DNA of 64,000 bases from Theobroma cacao (taxonomy: Eukaryota > Streptophyta > Magnoliopsida > Malvales > Malvaceae): the NCBI RefSeq assembly GCF_000208745.1, contig NC_030852.1:27453681-27517680 (forward strand). Direction: 5' to 3'. The position numbers and the translations under genes were made by a program. This document shows positions 38,201 through 50,033 of the stretch, piece after piece. The number at the start of each line of letters is the position of its first letter. Within the stretch, counting starts at the first letter, position 1. The notes beneath the pieces are model-generated. The model did no database searches. It was not told the origin of the DNA and was given only the letters and a program-made list of their open reading frames with translations.

Positions 38201-40677
38201 CCTTTGTTTCATATATTTTGTCACAGAAGCCCCATTTGGGAGTAAAGAGAAGGTGCAGAAAGAGAGTAAATAACATTATTAGCAATTCTAAACTAAGGTT
38301 TTAAAGGTTAGAACAAACATATCATACGAGGCTTCACATGGTAACAGTGGACAGAAAATAAAAATAAAAAGAAAAAAAGACAGCAGCTATTCAAATCGAA
38401 GGAGCAGCATCTTTTTAGTTGGGTTGTCAAAAATAGACAAAACAAAAGTCACAAGGCTACACAGATTTGAACATCACAAGATCCTAACAGTCATGGAGTA
38501 GTCTCAAACTCTAACCACCATTCCATCATGACGCAGTGTTACAAAGATTTCAAAAAGGAAAGGAGCCTCCAAACTAAAAGATGAGTGATAATTACTTAAC
38601 AGCTGCAAGCACATGCATAATGGTGGATGTTTTAAATCAGAGAAGTGGTCAGATAGTTAATCCTGGATTCTTGGCTTTGTTTACTCAAGGAGACATGTCA
38701 CATGATGTTCCAATTTTTATGTTTTCACGATTTTAAGGTTATGTGAATCTGATATCTACCATTCCTTCAGGTTGAAGTTCTCATGTAAAGCATCCTAAAG
38801 TTAGATGCCATAGTCTTCTGCAACGATCCTATTCTTAGGAACGTTGGATTTTTGGATGATGTTGTCCACCAAAGCTATACTTAAATTTTCCCTGAAATGT
38901 TATTACATGAATGTACAAATTGCTGTCATAGATATATCACTCGATGATTTTCTAGTGGATACCCGAATCTTTTCTTGTTTTTCAGGGTTCTACGAGGCAC
39001 AAGCCATATTGGGGAAAATATCCCACATGCTGCAACACTACTATAAAAGGGTAGTTTTGTAAGTATCTTTTGTGAAATGATATATCCCTTGTCTTTGAAA
39101 ATAAACAAATTGCTGTCATAGAGCAAAACCACAAAAGCTACTTTCAGTTTTGACAATGGAAATCTAGCTACTTTCAGGCCAACTAATTTGGATACAAAAA
39201 TAAAATCGCATGAACGGGTCATTATTAGTCACATGGGATTCATGGAAGGATGGTTGTAGACGCCCTTACCCTTAATAATTATTAAAAGACAAAGGATGAC
39301 AAATAATTTTTTCCCATGACAGCATAACCTTAGCCTAATTGTGACCACTTGCCCATCCATATCTCAAGTCAATTTTAATCTCAGATCATTGTGGGTTGAA
39401 TCGTATATCCTTCACATTGCCAGCCACTCAACTTCTTGACCTATCCAGAAACTACGTGATGATCATATTACCAAATGTCCTGTTTCAGTTCATCGAGGGC
39501 CCTCCCTTGACCTTTTTCCTTTGATCTTTAAAGCCACGGAATTGACCCTTTTCGGTTCATTATGGAGTGAGCAATTGAGTGATTTGAATAATTTGATCCT
39601 CTTTAAAATTTAAATAAATTAAATATTTTTAAAAAATCAATCAAACACAAAAAATCAAATTGATTAAATATTGAATTGATTCAATCGATTCGATTTTGAA
39701 CAAATACATCAAAATTCTATCTTTTTTTTTACAAATTACAATATTAAAACTTATAAACTTTATCCATAATTATAAAATAAACAAATAATCTAAACATAAA
39801 AAAAAAAAATCATAACATTTATTCTTTTACTCATATAATTATATCTTTTTACATAAACCATCAAATTAACATTCAAAGTTCAACATAACAAGAAATCAAA
39901 ACTAATAAAATTAACATTTACGATATAAAATTATCTACCACAAAATCATTAACCATTGCAAATTATCAATTTGAATCTCCTTCATAACTTGGCCCTTCAC
40001 ATAAACTATCTAACAATCGAAAGAAAATAAAAAATATAATTAATATAAATTTTTTTAATAATAAAGTAAAAAAATTAAAAATGAAAACTCATGTAAAAAA
40101 GTATAAAATTTAACATTTACCTCAATTGAAGTGTGAAGAATGCATTTTTAACCTTTTCACTCATCAATGGTTAACAACGAAAATGAAATCTTCAATTCCA
40201 ATCTTTGATATCTTTAAAATGTATAAATAAAAAAATAAAAATGAAGTGAAAATATTAAATGTATATTATATTTTATATAAATTTAAATAAATATATAATA
40301 TATTAATATATATATAATTAATTTGATTTTGATCGGTTTGATTTAAAAATTTTAAAATAAAAAATCGATCAAAAAATCAATTAGATCAAACATTTAGAAA
40401 CAATTGACTTGATAAACCAATTAGATCAAACCATTTAATTCAAATCGTAATTAATTTGAGTAGATAATTACTTTGATATGATTTTACTCACCCCGCACGT
40501 GCCCTGTTTCAGCTTTGCATTAGCTTCTCTGCTTGATCTATTTGTACTTTGATTTTTTGGTTTATTGACTTATGTAAAGATTAAGATACGAGTTATTTAG
40601 TTTAACATGCAGGGAAATATTTCTTACTTTAGTCTAAATTAACTTACTCTGAGATGTCAAAGAAAGGATTAAACTTA
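35280..40677. other. Spacer downstream of TPP
   Basis: The first ~400 bases are presumably TPP 3' UTR. The rest is a ~5-kb spacer with no supported gene except the weak candidate at 37889. From ~39570 to ~40480 the sequence is extremely A/T-rich with direct and inverted variants of CAATTGA, TTTGAT and GATCAAA, suggesting an old MITE or foldback remnant whose ends I could not define. Confidence 0.55.
37889..38074 (+). CDS. Weak candidate small secreted peptide
   Basis: A 61-codon frame starts 37 bases after a good TATA motif (TATATAAATA, 37843-37852). The first ~30 residues are hydrophobic, like a signal peptide; the rest is polar and ends SSRSLGIYTDDL. There is no family match that I recognise and no intron. 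It could easily be chance. Confidence 0.2.
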   Translation: MKFLLMLMTANCQALFFSLIPVPLAINVFSTEVHDKSVKAFEGNCSPENSSRSLGIYTDDL

Positions 40678-43370
40678 CCTGTTACACAGGCGTGGATCCT
40701 ATCTGCAATCTTTTCAAATCTATTTGCCTCCTCCTTACCAAAACCCACTATATGCTCAATTTCTATTACATTTCCTGCTCCAGGGATTCCGACTTTCCTT
40801 GCTAGGTGGGCTAAAATAGCGACAAGGAATGAGCAGTTTTCCGTTTGAATCCCCCCAAAATTTTCCGCATGGAAGACATGAGCATATCTTCAAAGTTTTG
40901 CTTTTGCTATTTCTGAATAGTCTCTAAAGCTACCCTGGTCATTGGATGAGCAAGAATTTCAAACATCTGTGCTGTATCAAGGCAGCGCTTTTGAGCACGG
41001 TACATCATCAGAGTGTATGTATGCATTCCTGTAAATGCAAGGTGTTGCTCAAAAAGCATTCAGCAGAGTCGCTTATCAGTATCATCCAACTCCTCAAAGG
41101 CTCTTAAAAATGGTATAACACTATATTTTAGTACTCTCTTATTCTGAAGTAAGGTCCTGATTCCCTTTAAACAGGTTGGATCTGGAACAATACGTTCAGC
41201 AATTGCCTTACGATAAAAGTTTTGATACTGATTGTTTTTATGCTCCCAAGCTTTCAGATAGTTTTGGTCTGTTTTAGTTATCATCCTTAGTACAGAAGCT
41301 GCAATGCAACAAACAGACGATTCCAGTTCTATCTGCTCGACATCAGATGTGTCCATAGGAGTTGCTGCAGTTGGCCCTGTAGAGAACGGCCTCATCCAAA
41401 TTGTCCAGTTTGACCTGTTTTGCAGGATTTATATGCTTGTCTTTATTAAAGCATTTCTTGTTTGACTTTGCAGCTGATGTTATTCCCCAAGCACACAGAA
41501 TCAACACTCCTACAAGATATACAGTCACATGGGAAGTCAGGCAGGTTACAGCTCTAACAGTTAACTCTTGTCTAGATTGCGCTGTGATAGTATCCCATGG
41601 TTCGATAACAATTCTCTCCACAGAAAGCAGTTCATCATCTTCCCACAAATTTGAGCTTACTGTTTGTCCAACTGTACGGCTTGCACTAGCATACTTGGCT
41701 AACAGCTTATTGTTTATTGCATAGTTGATAGGTGTCTTGATGGGCTCATTGGATGCTGAAGGTTTATCCATAACTGGTGAATATGTGAAAGTGCCAACAA
41801 GAACAATGCTGGTCTACTCTTCTGTTGGGAGCACGCCAACTGTTTGAAAAATAAGAATAAAAAAGGTTACTCTAACTCTAACTCTAACTAACTAATAGTA
41901 TTATAGTACAACTCTAATAAAATAATGTAATCTAACTAAGTAATAGTGTTGTATTACAACTTTAACTAAATAACACCTATCATAATCTTAACATCTTCAA
42001 CATCAATTGCATTGGGTTTAGCTAGATATTGGTAAAAACAAAAATGCCATGCATTGTCAAAGTGAAGTCCCCGTTTATAAAATGCGTTAATGAACAACAG
42101 AAAATGGATTATGACAGTATAAGATAATATTTCCAGCATAACTCTAATGATGATGCAATTGGATAATCTATTAAAGTAAGACAGTTTAACCCTACATTTT
42201 GGTGAGTTTTTGACACTTTCACTACCATTTCTATCTCATTCTTATCAGCAGTTAAGAGAGCTAACTATTTATCCTAAGGTGACTGTAACTCTTAAAGCCC
42301 CGAGCACTGGTTCTTAACAGAACGCTTATAATAATAACAAAAGGCAATGCGGAGAAACACATAAAAACCCTTAAAAAGCACTTCAATCTTATAAAGGTAA
42401 TTAAACATTGTACCTTTTCCCATACATTTGAGGCAATAAGGGGTTGCATCACATTCAGTAGCAAGACATAATTAAAAAGCGCAATAATAATAGAGTTGTC
42501 CACCCTGTACATGCACGTCTCAGAAACTCTAACTTTCCACTTCATCTTTTCTCTTGGCAGCTAATAGCACTGATAAAGAACCTAATTAAATGACCAAAAC
42601 AACAAAGCACTGCCATAAATACCAAAAACCAGACATATCTATAACATACTTAAAAAGGAAGTCCCAAATCCCCGTTTAACCATTTGTCCGTTTCAAAGGG
42701 TGCTTAGAAAAGTTGAACCGCTTTTACAAAAGAGATCTGAAATTGTTCACGTGGGTTGTAAGGGTATAAGCTACGTGCGTGGGCGTCATATATTTTACTT
42801 GTGTCCAACGTGTGGGTCATACTCTATTCTAATTAAACCCAAAGATTAACCCTGACACCACAGAAACATCAATTCCAAATTTGGGCATCCATTAATTCTA
42901 TGAATAAAAAATTCCAAAAAATATTTGCAAACAAATAGCCATACATGCACATGCCTCAGTCAGTTCCATGCACCCAAATATAAAGAAACAATGGAAAGAT
43001 CAATTTTTGGGTCATTGGCTAGAAAAATGAAACAATCACTAGAATGAGGTAAATGCAGCCAATTCGCTAGGTTTGACCCAACAATTCTATCAAAACAAAA
43101 CCCCCAAATTCCCATTACCCCAAAAAATAAAAATCATTTGCATGTCAAGCCTCAAAAAATAATTAATAAAAACAACATTATTAGCCCTAAATATTAAACT
43201 AATTCAAAAGTCACATGTATCAAATTACAGTCGGTAAATCGAAATGGGCAGCTGAAAAAAAAAAACGAATGAAAAACGTACTTTTTAGCATTGGGGAGTG
43301 ATGGAGAGAACCGGAGATAGAGAGAGAAAATAGACGTAGAAGTATAGAGTAAATGTAAGAGGCGCGTGAG
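40678..43370 (-). pseudogene. Unidentified minus-strand gene with broken reading frame
   Basis: On the minus strand a C/T-rich leader (~43370-43282) ends at a donor GTACGT. An acceptor (TTCAAACAG) at about 41840 opens an exon whose first ATG is at 41769-41771. The frame runs 142 codons to 41343 with protein-like composition (LLAKYASASRTVGQ; a hydrophobic stretch VYLVGVLILCAWG). It then appears to shift: a second frame covers 41395-41060 (e.g. DVEQIELESS, RAFEELDDTDKRLC). Similar coding-like text continues to ~40682 with further stops and a frame change (GIPGAGNVIEIEHIVGFGKE), ending at a GTAAGT donor. I recognise no family. It may be a decayed gene, a retained partial duplicate, or a gene with sequence errors. 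Confidence 0.45.
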
Positions 43371-45689
43371 GCGAAACGAAGGAGTGTGAGACCGAAAATG
43401 CCGTTCTTTGTTTTTTATTTATTTTATTTCCTCGGAATTAAGTTGAAGCGGAAAAGAAGAGAAAGAAAAACAAATATAGTCTCTGTAAATTAACTATAGG
43501 TAAATCCGTGAGTTGCGCTTGCACACCACCCGTTCAGTTTTTACCCCTCAGGATACAGTTCACTCATTTAACACATGACAACTTCCCTTCTCTAGGGTCC
43601 ACGCAGGTAAAATTTGAAAATCCTGTTAAAAGTCTTCACAATCCCTCTTCAAGTCTCCCATGTGAAAAAGTGAAGAATGTGACCTCTTTTTATGTTTAAT
43701 ATAAATATGTCAAGATCACGAAAAGTTATTAATTAATAAAATTATTATTTAATTGATAAATAATAATTTATTAATTAATAAAATATTAATTTATTAAAAT
43801 AATTTTTTATTTTTAAAATTTATTAAATTTAATATATGTATTGTATATTGTGATTATACAAATATTATTTAATTATCGAATTATAAATTATTATTATTTG
43901 TAATGAATAAATTATTAAAAATATCATGAAAAATGACAAAAAAAATAAAATTGAAGATGATAATTTTGTATTGAAGCTTGTCTCGTCCAAAGATGCACTT
44001 AAAAAAATAATTACATTGTATAATTTTCTCTTGATATACGATAACATTACACTAAAATTTCTTAATGTATTAAGAAAAATTAAAAACGAGGTATAAAGAG
44101 GCATAAATTTTTTTTAAAAAATAAGTAATATTTGAGTCATAATACAAAGCCTTCTAATTAAGTTATGTATATATATAATTTTGATATAAAAAAATTATTA
44201 ATTTATATATCGAGTGAGATTTATGTATTTTTTTTAAATATATTATCTTATAAATTTAAAAAATTATTAATTTATCATGTTAATCTCAAGTTAATATCAA
44301 TTAAAAATTTCACTGTATATAGACGTTGAGATATTTGCCTTGCGCTTGAAAAATTTAACCGACCTTGTTATTCTCTCATATTCCTAAAATACCCCTCTCT
44401 TCTTTTTTTTCCTTTACCTTGTTTTTTTATTTTTACGGTTATTGAAACAATTGTGAAAATTATTACCGTTTACAAGCGTAAGAAAGTAGGTAAGCCAACC
44501 ATTTTTAATAGAATAATGATATAAAATATGTTGACATTAATGAACAAGTGGACAACGAAATTAACTACGATTTTCTCGTGTTTTTTTTTGGTAGTAGATT
44601 ATCGTGCCTTAAATGAAAAGATTAGTGATGAATGTTTAAGCACGTCTCTGCATGGAAAATACGACTAATTCATGACGTATTTGTCAAACGCAAGAAAGCA
44701 AATTTGGTATAACTAAGTTGTTTACTAGTAAATATTTTCAGCTTATCTAATTACATTTCCGCTAATATATCAAAAGGACTTATATAAACAATATTGAATA
44801 ATATGTTATTAATGGCTGTGTCCCGTTGTTTTATTATTAGTTTTTAATTCATTGGCTCAAATACTTTGCAATAAGTGGTACGTTATTTCTACTAAAAAAA
44901 TAGTAGACTAGAAGTAATAAAAGAGAAATACCCTTTCTCTTTTTTTTTTCCCTAAATATTACTTTCACATAACCTATTCCTTTATTTAAAAAAACAAAAA
45001 AAGAAAGAAAGACAGAAAGATTTCCACCGTTGAATAGGATTGGTATTCCATTTTACTATTGTATAGTTTGACTAGAAGGTAGGAAAGAGAGGTTTTCGCA
45101 GATGGGATCTACCTTTATAAGAACCGTCCTAATAAAAAATGGGACTAGAAGTTAGTAACGAATTAATTATGTTTCCTCGTAAGAGCTTCTCCGTAAAAGC
45201 TGTGTTCCATAACCCATGAACGGGCTCAGGCTCAAGATTAAGAAAATTAACTCTCCAATATGTATATAGATATGTGTATATATATGCAATAGATTCCTAA
45301 CCCCATAGGCCAAAAGCTTGATCTGGGTTTGCGTACCTCACCTCATCTTTTCACCTGTCCCTCTTGTTTCACTGCAGAAAACACGAGATCGATCCACCTC
45401 TCTCTCTCTCTCTCTCTCCATTTTCTGTCACTTCTTTTTTCACTTTTTCTCCCCAATTAAATTGGACAACCACCAATCTAATAATCCATTGCCCACATTA
45501 CTTAGCTATATTTCCCCATTACTCAAACGGGCTGCTGACACATTTCAACCTCTCCTGTTCCCCCCCCCCTTCCTCTCTCTCTCTCTCTCTCTCAGATTTC
45601 TCTGTTTCTCGGTTGCTCTATTTAAACCATAGTATCCTTTTCTACTTTCTCATTGCCTATAGTAAAACAACTCCACAAGCTCTCTAAAC
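43371..45689. other. AT-rich spacer and invertase promoter
   Basis: 43690-44340 is extremely A/T-rich with no gene. The last 400 bases before the invertase start contain two CT microsatellites (45400-45419 and about 45573-45594), a run of nine or more C at 45561, and a TATTTAAA element near 45618-45625, within the likely promoter or leader. Confidence 0.6.
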
Positions 45690-48600
45690 ATGGAGGCGAG
45701 CACCTCCCATGACCCTGAACGAAACTCCGCGTTCTACGCTCCCTTGCCAGAGCACCCCTCCTCCGGCGGAGCACCGGCCACTCGGAGTAGACCCTTGAAG
45801 GGTTTTGTAGTGATACTTGCCTCTGTCGTTTTCCTACTCTCATTGGTCGCATTAATTATTAACCAAAGCCAAGAACCATTACCAATGCCCAACAGGGTCC
45901 CGTCAGCTTCTCCCACGTCAAAACCTGCGTCGTTTTCAGAGGCGGAGCCAAGAGGGGTCGCTGAAGGTGTCTCAGCCAAGTCAAATCCATCTCTTTTGAA
46001 CGAAGTTTCGTTTAATTGGACCAACGCTATGTTTTCTTGGCAGAGAAGTGCCTACCACTTTCAGCCTCAAAAGAATTGGATGAATGGTAGGTAACTAAGG
46101 GCTTTTTTGTTTTGCTTTTGCTAACTAAGGTTCTAAATCACGTTAATTTTAGTTTAATGAGGTTTCTATGTAAGGAAGTTAGGTGTATATTTGCGCTTTT
46201 TGACTTCCTTCCCAAATTGCAAATCTTATCTTTAAATTATGTTTTGTTTTTTTGTTTGCTTCCTAATGATCGGATTTTGCTGTCTTTTCTTATTATTGCA
46301 CGTTGGCTGGGGAATCTCGGTTTCCTGCTTCAGATCCTGACGGTCAGTTCTCATAACAACACTGTTGTTACTTCAATTTTTTGCTTCCTCATGACAATTT
46401 TATGTTATATGCAACGTTGTTTAAAGTGCACCCAAACTTGTTTTCATTAGCTAACAATCCTAGAGAGGAGGGCATTATTGGCTCTTTATGATTACTATTC
46501 TTCCTCAAAATTATTTAATCGAGGAGTCAGCATTATACAAAATGTTCTAATAAGGAAACAGGTTGTGATCTCAAACATTTCTTCTTTTTTAATTTTATTT
46601 TGGGGTACCTTACCCATTTTAGTTAGTCTTAAATGACAGCATAGGGGTGATCTGTCTGTGAAAGTTATCGAACAGTTCCAAAGAATTCAGTGATCAAAAT
46701 CAGATAATCATTAGTTTGGACCTAAGATTTTCCAAAACTTCAACTTGTTTCCTTTTGTTTTTTGAACCAAGGCCCCATCAACCAATTATTTGTGAGAAAT
46801 GCCATGTAAAATGGAACAAGAGATGCAAGAATGGAATTATGGAAATGATTTTGATGTATTTTAGAGGTACATCAGCAGTAGCAGATGAACTACCAATCAA
46901 GGGGCATGGATACATGTGGCAACGGAATAGCCTAGCGAGGCTATGTGGCCAAAATGTTAGGAAAGAATGATTACTCCTTGTAGGGGTTGCGGACCAATGA
47001 GGACTACATCAATCCAATCTGTCTTGATAATGCTTTACTCTATCCACACATGGTCCCGCCCTCCTAACTTTGTCTGCTTCTCTCGTTGAGTCATCCTTGG
47101 CAACTTCTTGATTTGCTGCAGCTGCTTGTGATTTTGGATAGAACCCGAGAGAACATGAGATGATTTTTAAATAAAAATCCATGTATAGGATAGGAGCCTT
47201 TCACTGATTCGTCATCTTGTTAACACCATATAATTCACATGGATCCTTTTACCGTTTTTTTAATTAATGTCAAATTGAATGCTACTATTCATCAAAAAAA
47301 TTTTGTTTTTTCTGAATTTGACGAGTTAATGCAATAAGAGCACCATTTTATCCCTCTTACCATCTCTCCAATCCTCCTTGTAGATAAATATTATTGGAAA
47401 TTTCATGCAATGCGACCATCTAACAATGCTAAGCTCATGGAAATTGTTCCTTGACCGTTTGGTCAGCAATATCCCTGACTAACCAAAAAGTTTGTTAGAA
47501 TGTGATTTTTATGTTCTTTTGGTCTAAACATGTGATTTTATGTAGCAAAAATTTTGGTGGTTGCAGGTCCATTGTATCACAAGGGATGGTACCATCTTTT
47601 CTATCAGTACAACCCTGATTCAGCCATATGGGGCAACATCACATGGGGACACGCCGTATCAAGGGACCTCATTCATTGGCTCTATCTCCCACTCGCTATG
47701 GTCCCTGATTGCTGGTATGATATCAACGGTGTATGGACGGGGTCCGCCACTCTCCTGCCTGATGGCCAAATCGTAATGCTTTACACCGGCAGCACCAATG
47801 AGTCCGCGCAGGTGCAAAACCTTGCATACCCCGCCAACCTATCCGATCCCCTCCTCCTTGATTGGTTAAAGTACCCGGGTAACCCGGTTATCGTTCCCCC
47901 AGCCGGGATTGAAACCGATGAGTTCCGGGACCCGACAACAGCATGGCTCGGACCCGACGGTACCTGGCGGATCACAATCGGTTCAAGGTTTAATGAAACC
48001 ATAGGAATCTCCCTGGTGTATCAAACAACAAATTTTACGGATTATGAATTATTGGATGGGGTTTTACACGCCGTTCCGGGTACGGGCATGTGGGAATGCG
48101 TGGATTTTTACCCTGTTGCAATAAACGGGTCAGTCGGGTTGGACACGTCCGCATTTGGTCCCGGAATTAAGCACGTGCTAAAGGCTAGTTTGGATGATAC
48201 AAAGGTAGACCATTATGCACTTGGGACTTATGACCCGGTAACGGATAAGTGGACACCCGACAACCCGGAAGAGGATGTGGGTATCGGATTAAAGGTGGAT
48301 TATGGGAGATACTACGCATCAAAGACATTTTTCGATCAGGATAAACAAAGGAGGATTCTTTGGGGTTGGATTAATGAAACTGATACCGAAACTGCTGACC
48401 TGAAAAAAGGATGGGCTTCCCTTCAGGTACATACTACTCCCTGTTTTAGGATTTATCCTTTAATTTTTTTTATTTACATATTGTTAATAAGTAATGATTA
48501 AATAAAAAATATAGATAGATAGTACTAATTAATTTGAATCAGGTGACATTGACAATTTATTAAATAGTAATATAAACCTTACACATGATTAATTTTCTAA

Positions 48601-50033
48601 TAGAATGTTTCTAACTAGAACTTTCAGAAGACTAGTCTAAACTCCAAACTTGTAATTAATCAAATGTCAAATTTGAATTTTGCACCTTTGCGTTTTGGTT
48701 ACTGCTACCAAAGGCAATCTATATTATAATATACTAATCTTAATTTTCAAGTCCATCTTGTTTATATGGTTCAAGGAAGTCCACTCATTGAACAGCCGCC
48801 TTTTATGATAAACACGTCACGCAAAAAACTTGAGCCATTATTTTCATAGGATAATATTTCCTTTAGTAACAAGCAATTATGCTCTACATTCCAAAGACCT
48901 TTGGAACAATTGATGTTTTTGACTTGTTTGATTGTGAAGAAGCAAAAATGATCTAGTAATGAATGTACTTCTATTTACTTTTCAAAGCAAAAGCAACTTG
49001 ATTTTGACCCTGAAAGCGAAATATCGATTCCCCACATTTGTTTCTGCATTTTACAGACAATTCCCAGGAGTGTTCTGTATGACAACAAGACTGGAACTCA
49101 TTTACTTCAATGGCCAGTGAAGGAAGTAGAGAGCTTGAGATTGAACAGTACAGTGTTTGAGGAGGTGCTAGTTGAAGCGGGATCAATTGTGCCCCTTGAC
49201 ATAGGCCCTGCCACTCAGGTTTTGTCAAGCAGACTAGCACTCTGTAAAGAAAAGAACTCCTTTAATTAAATCTATGCATTTTGCTGTGTAACTCTCAGTC
49301 TCACCAGCATTGTTCTTGAAAACTCTGGCAGTTGGATATACTAGCAGAGTTTGAAATAGAGTCATTGGAATCAAATACAACGGATGAAGTCAGCGATTGT
49401 GGTGACGGTGCAATTGACAGGAGCACTTTCGGGCCGTTTGGAATTCTGGTTATTGCCGATGATTCACTTTCTGAGCTGACTCCTGTATTCTTCCGCCCTG
49501 TTAATACATCGGATGGCAGTCTCAAGACTTACTTTTGCGCTGACGAAACAAGGTTTGCTTCCCTATTTGCTTTACTGTCTTCCTTTTTGCTGTTTTCAGC
49601 TAATAATAAAAATGTGAACAACCAATAATTTGTTTTATGCAGGTCTTCCAAAGCTAACGATGTCTTCAAACAAGTGTATGGAGGCAAGGTTCCAGTGCTT
49701 GACGATGAAAACTACAATATGAGGGTATTGGTAAGTGAGCAATTATGATTGATACCCTTTTTACTCTTGACTAGGTTGGAAAAAAAAGTGTTTAAATATA
49801 TAATTTTTGTTAAAAAAATGTTGATTCAGGTGGATCATTCAATCGTGGAAAGCTTTGCTCAAGGAGGGAGGACGGTCATCTCATCAAGAATTTATCCAAC
49901 AGAAGCCATCTATGGAGCAGCACGGCTATTCTTGTTCAACAATGCAACTGGAGTGAATGTGAAGGCCACACTCAAAATATGGGAAATGAATTCCGCCTTC
50001 ATTCGTCCTTTCCCTTTTGAGGAACCATTGTAG
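45690..50033 (+). CDS. VIN: Soluble acid invertase, vacuolar (beta-fructofuranosidase, GH32)
   Basis: Seven exons: 45690-46086, 46334-46342, 47567-48426, 49057-49218, 49332-49552, 49643-49730, 49830-50033, giving 646 aa. It cleaves sucrose to glucose and fructose in the vacuole, supporting sink strength and cell expansion. A basic/hydrophobic N-terminal signal anchor (about 38-57) within a long propeptide marks the vacuolar type. The catalytic nucleophile motif is NDPDG (D133), split across the mini-exon. RDPT gives the transition-state stabiliser D257. WECVDF contains acid/base E312, and V314 (rather than Pro) is the mark of vacuolar as opposed to cell-wall enzymes. N-glycosylation sites (NIT, NES, NLS, NET) are frequent. 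Length and exon pattern fit the family. Confidence 0.96.
46334..46342 (+). other. 9-nt mini-exon of the invertase gene
   Basis: ATCCTGACG lies between TTCAG and GTCAGT and encodes the centre of the NDPDG active-site motif (codons split at both ends). Without it exon 1 and exon 3 would join as N-G, losing D-P-D. This matches the very small exon known in plant acid invertases, where skipping under stress has been described. Confidence 0.93.

Noticed and set aside
41866..41960. CTAACT-like short tandem run taken for telomere repeat
   Set aside because: The unit is CTAACT-like, not the plant CCCTAAA/TTTAGGG telomere unit, and the run is short.
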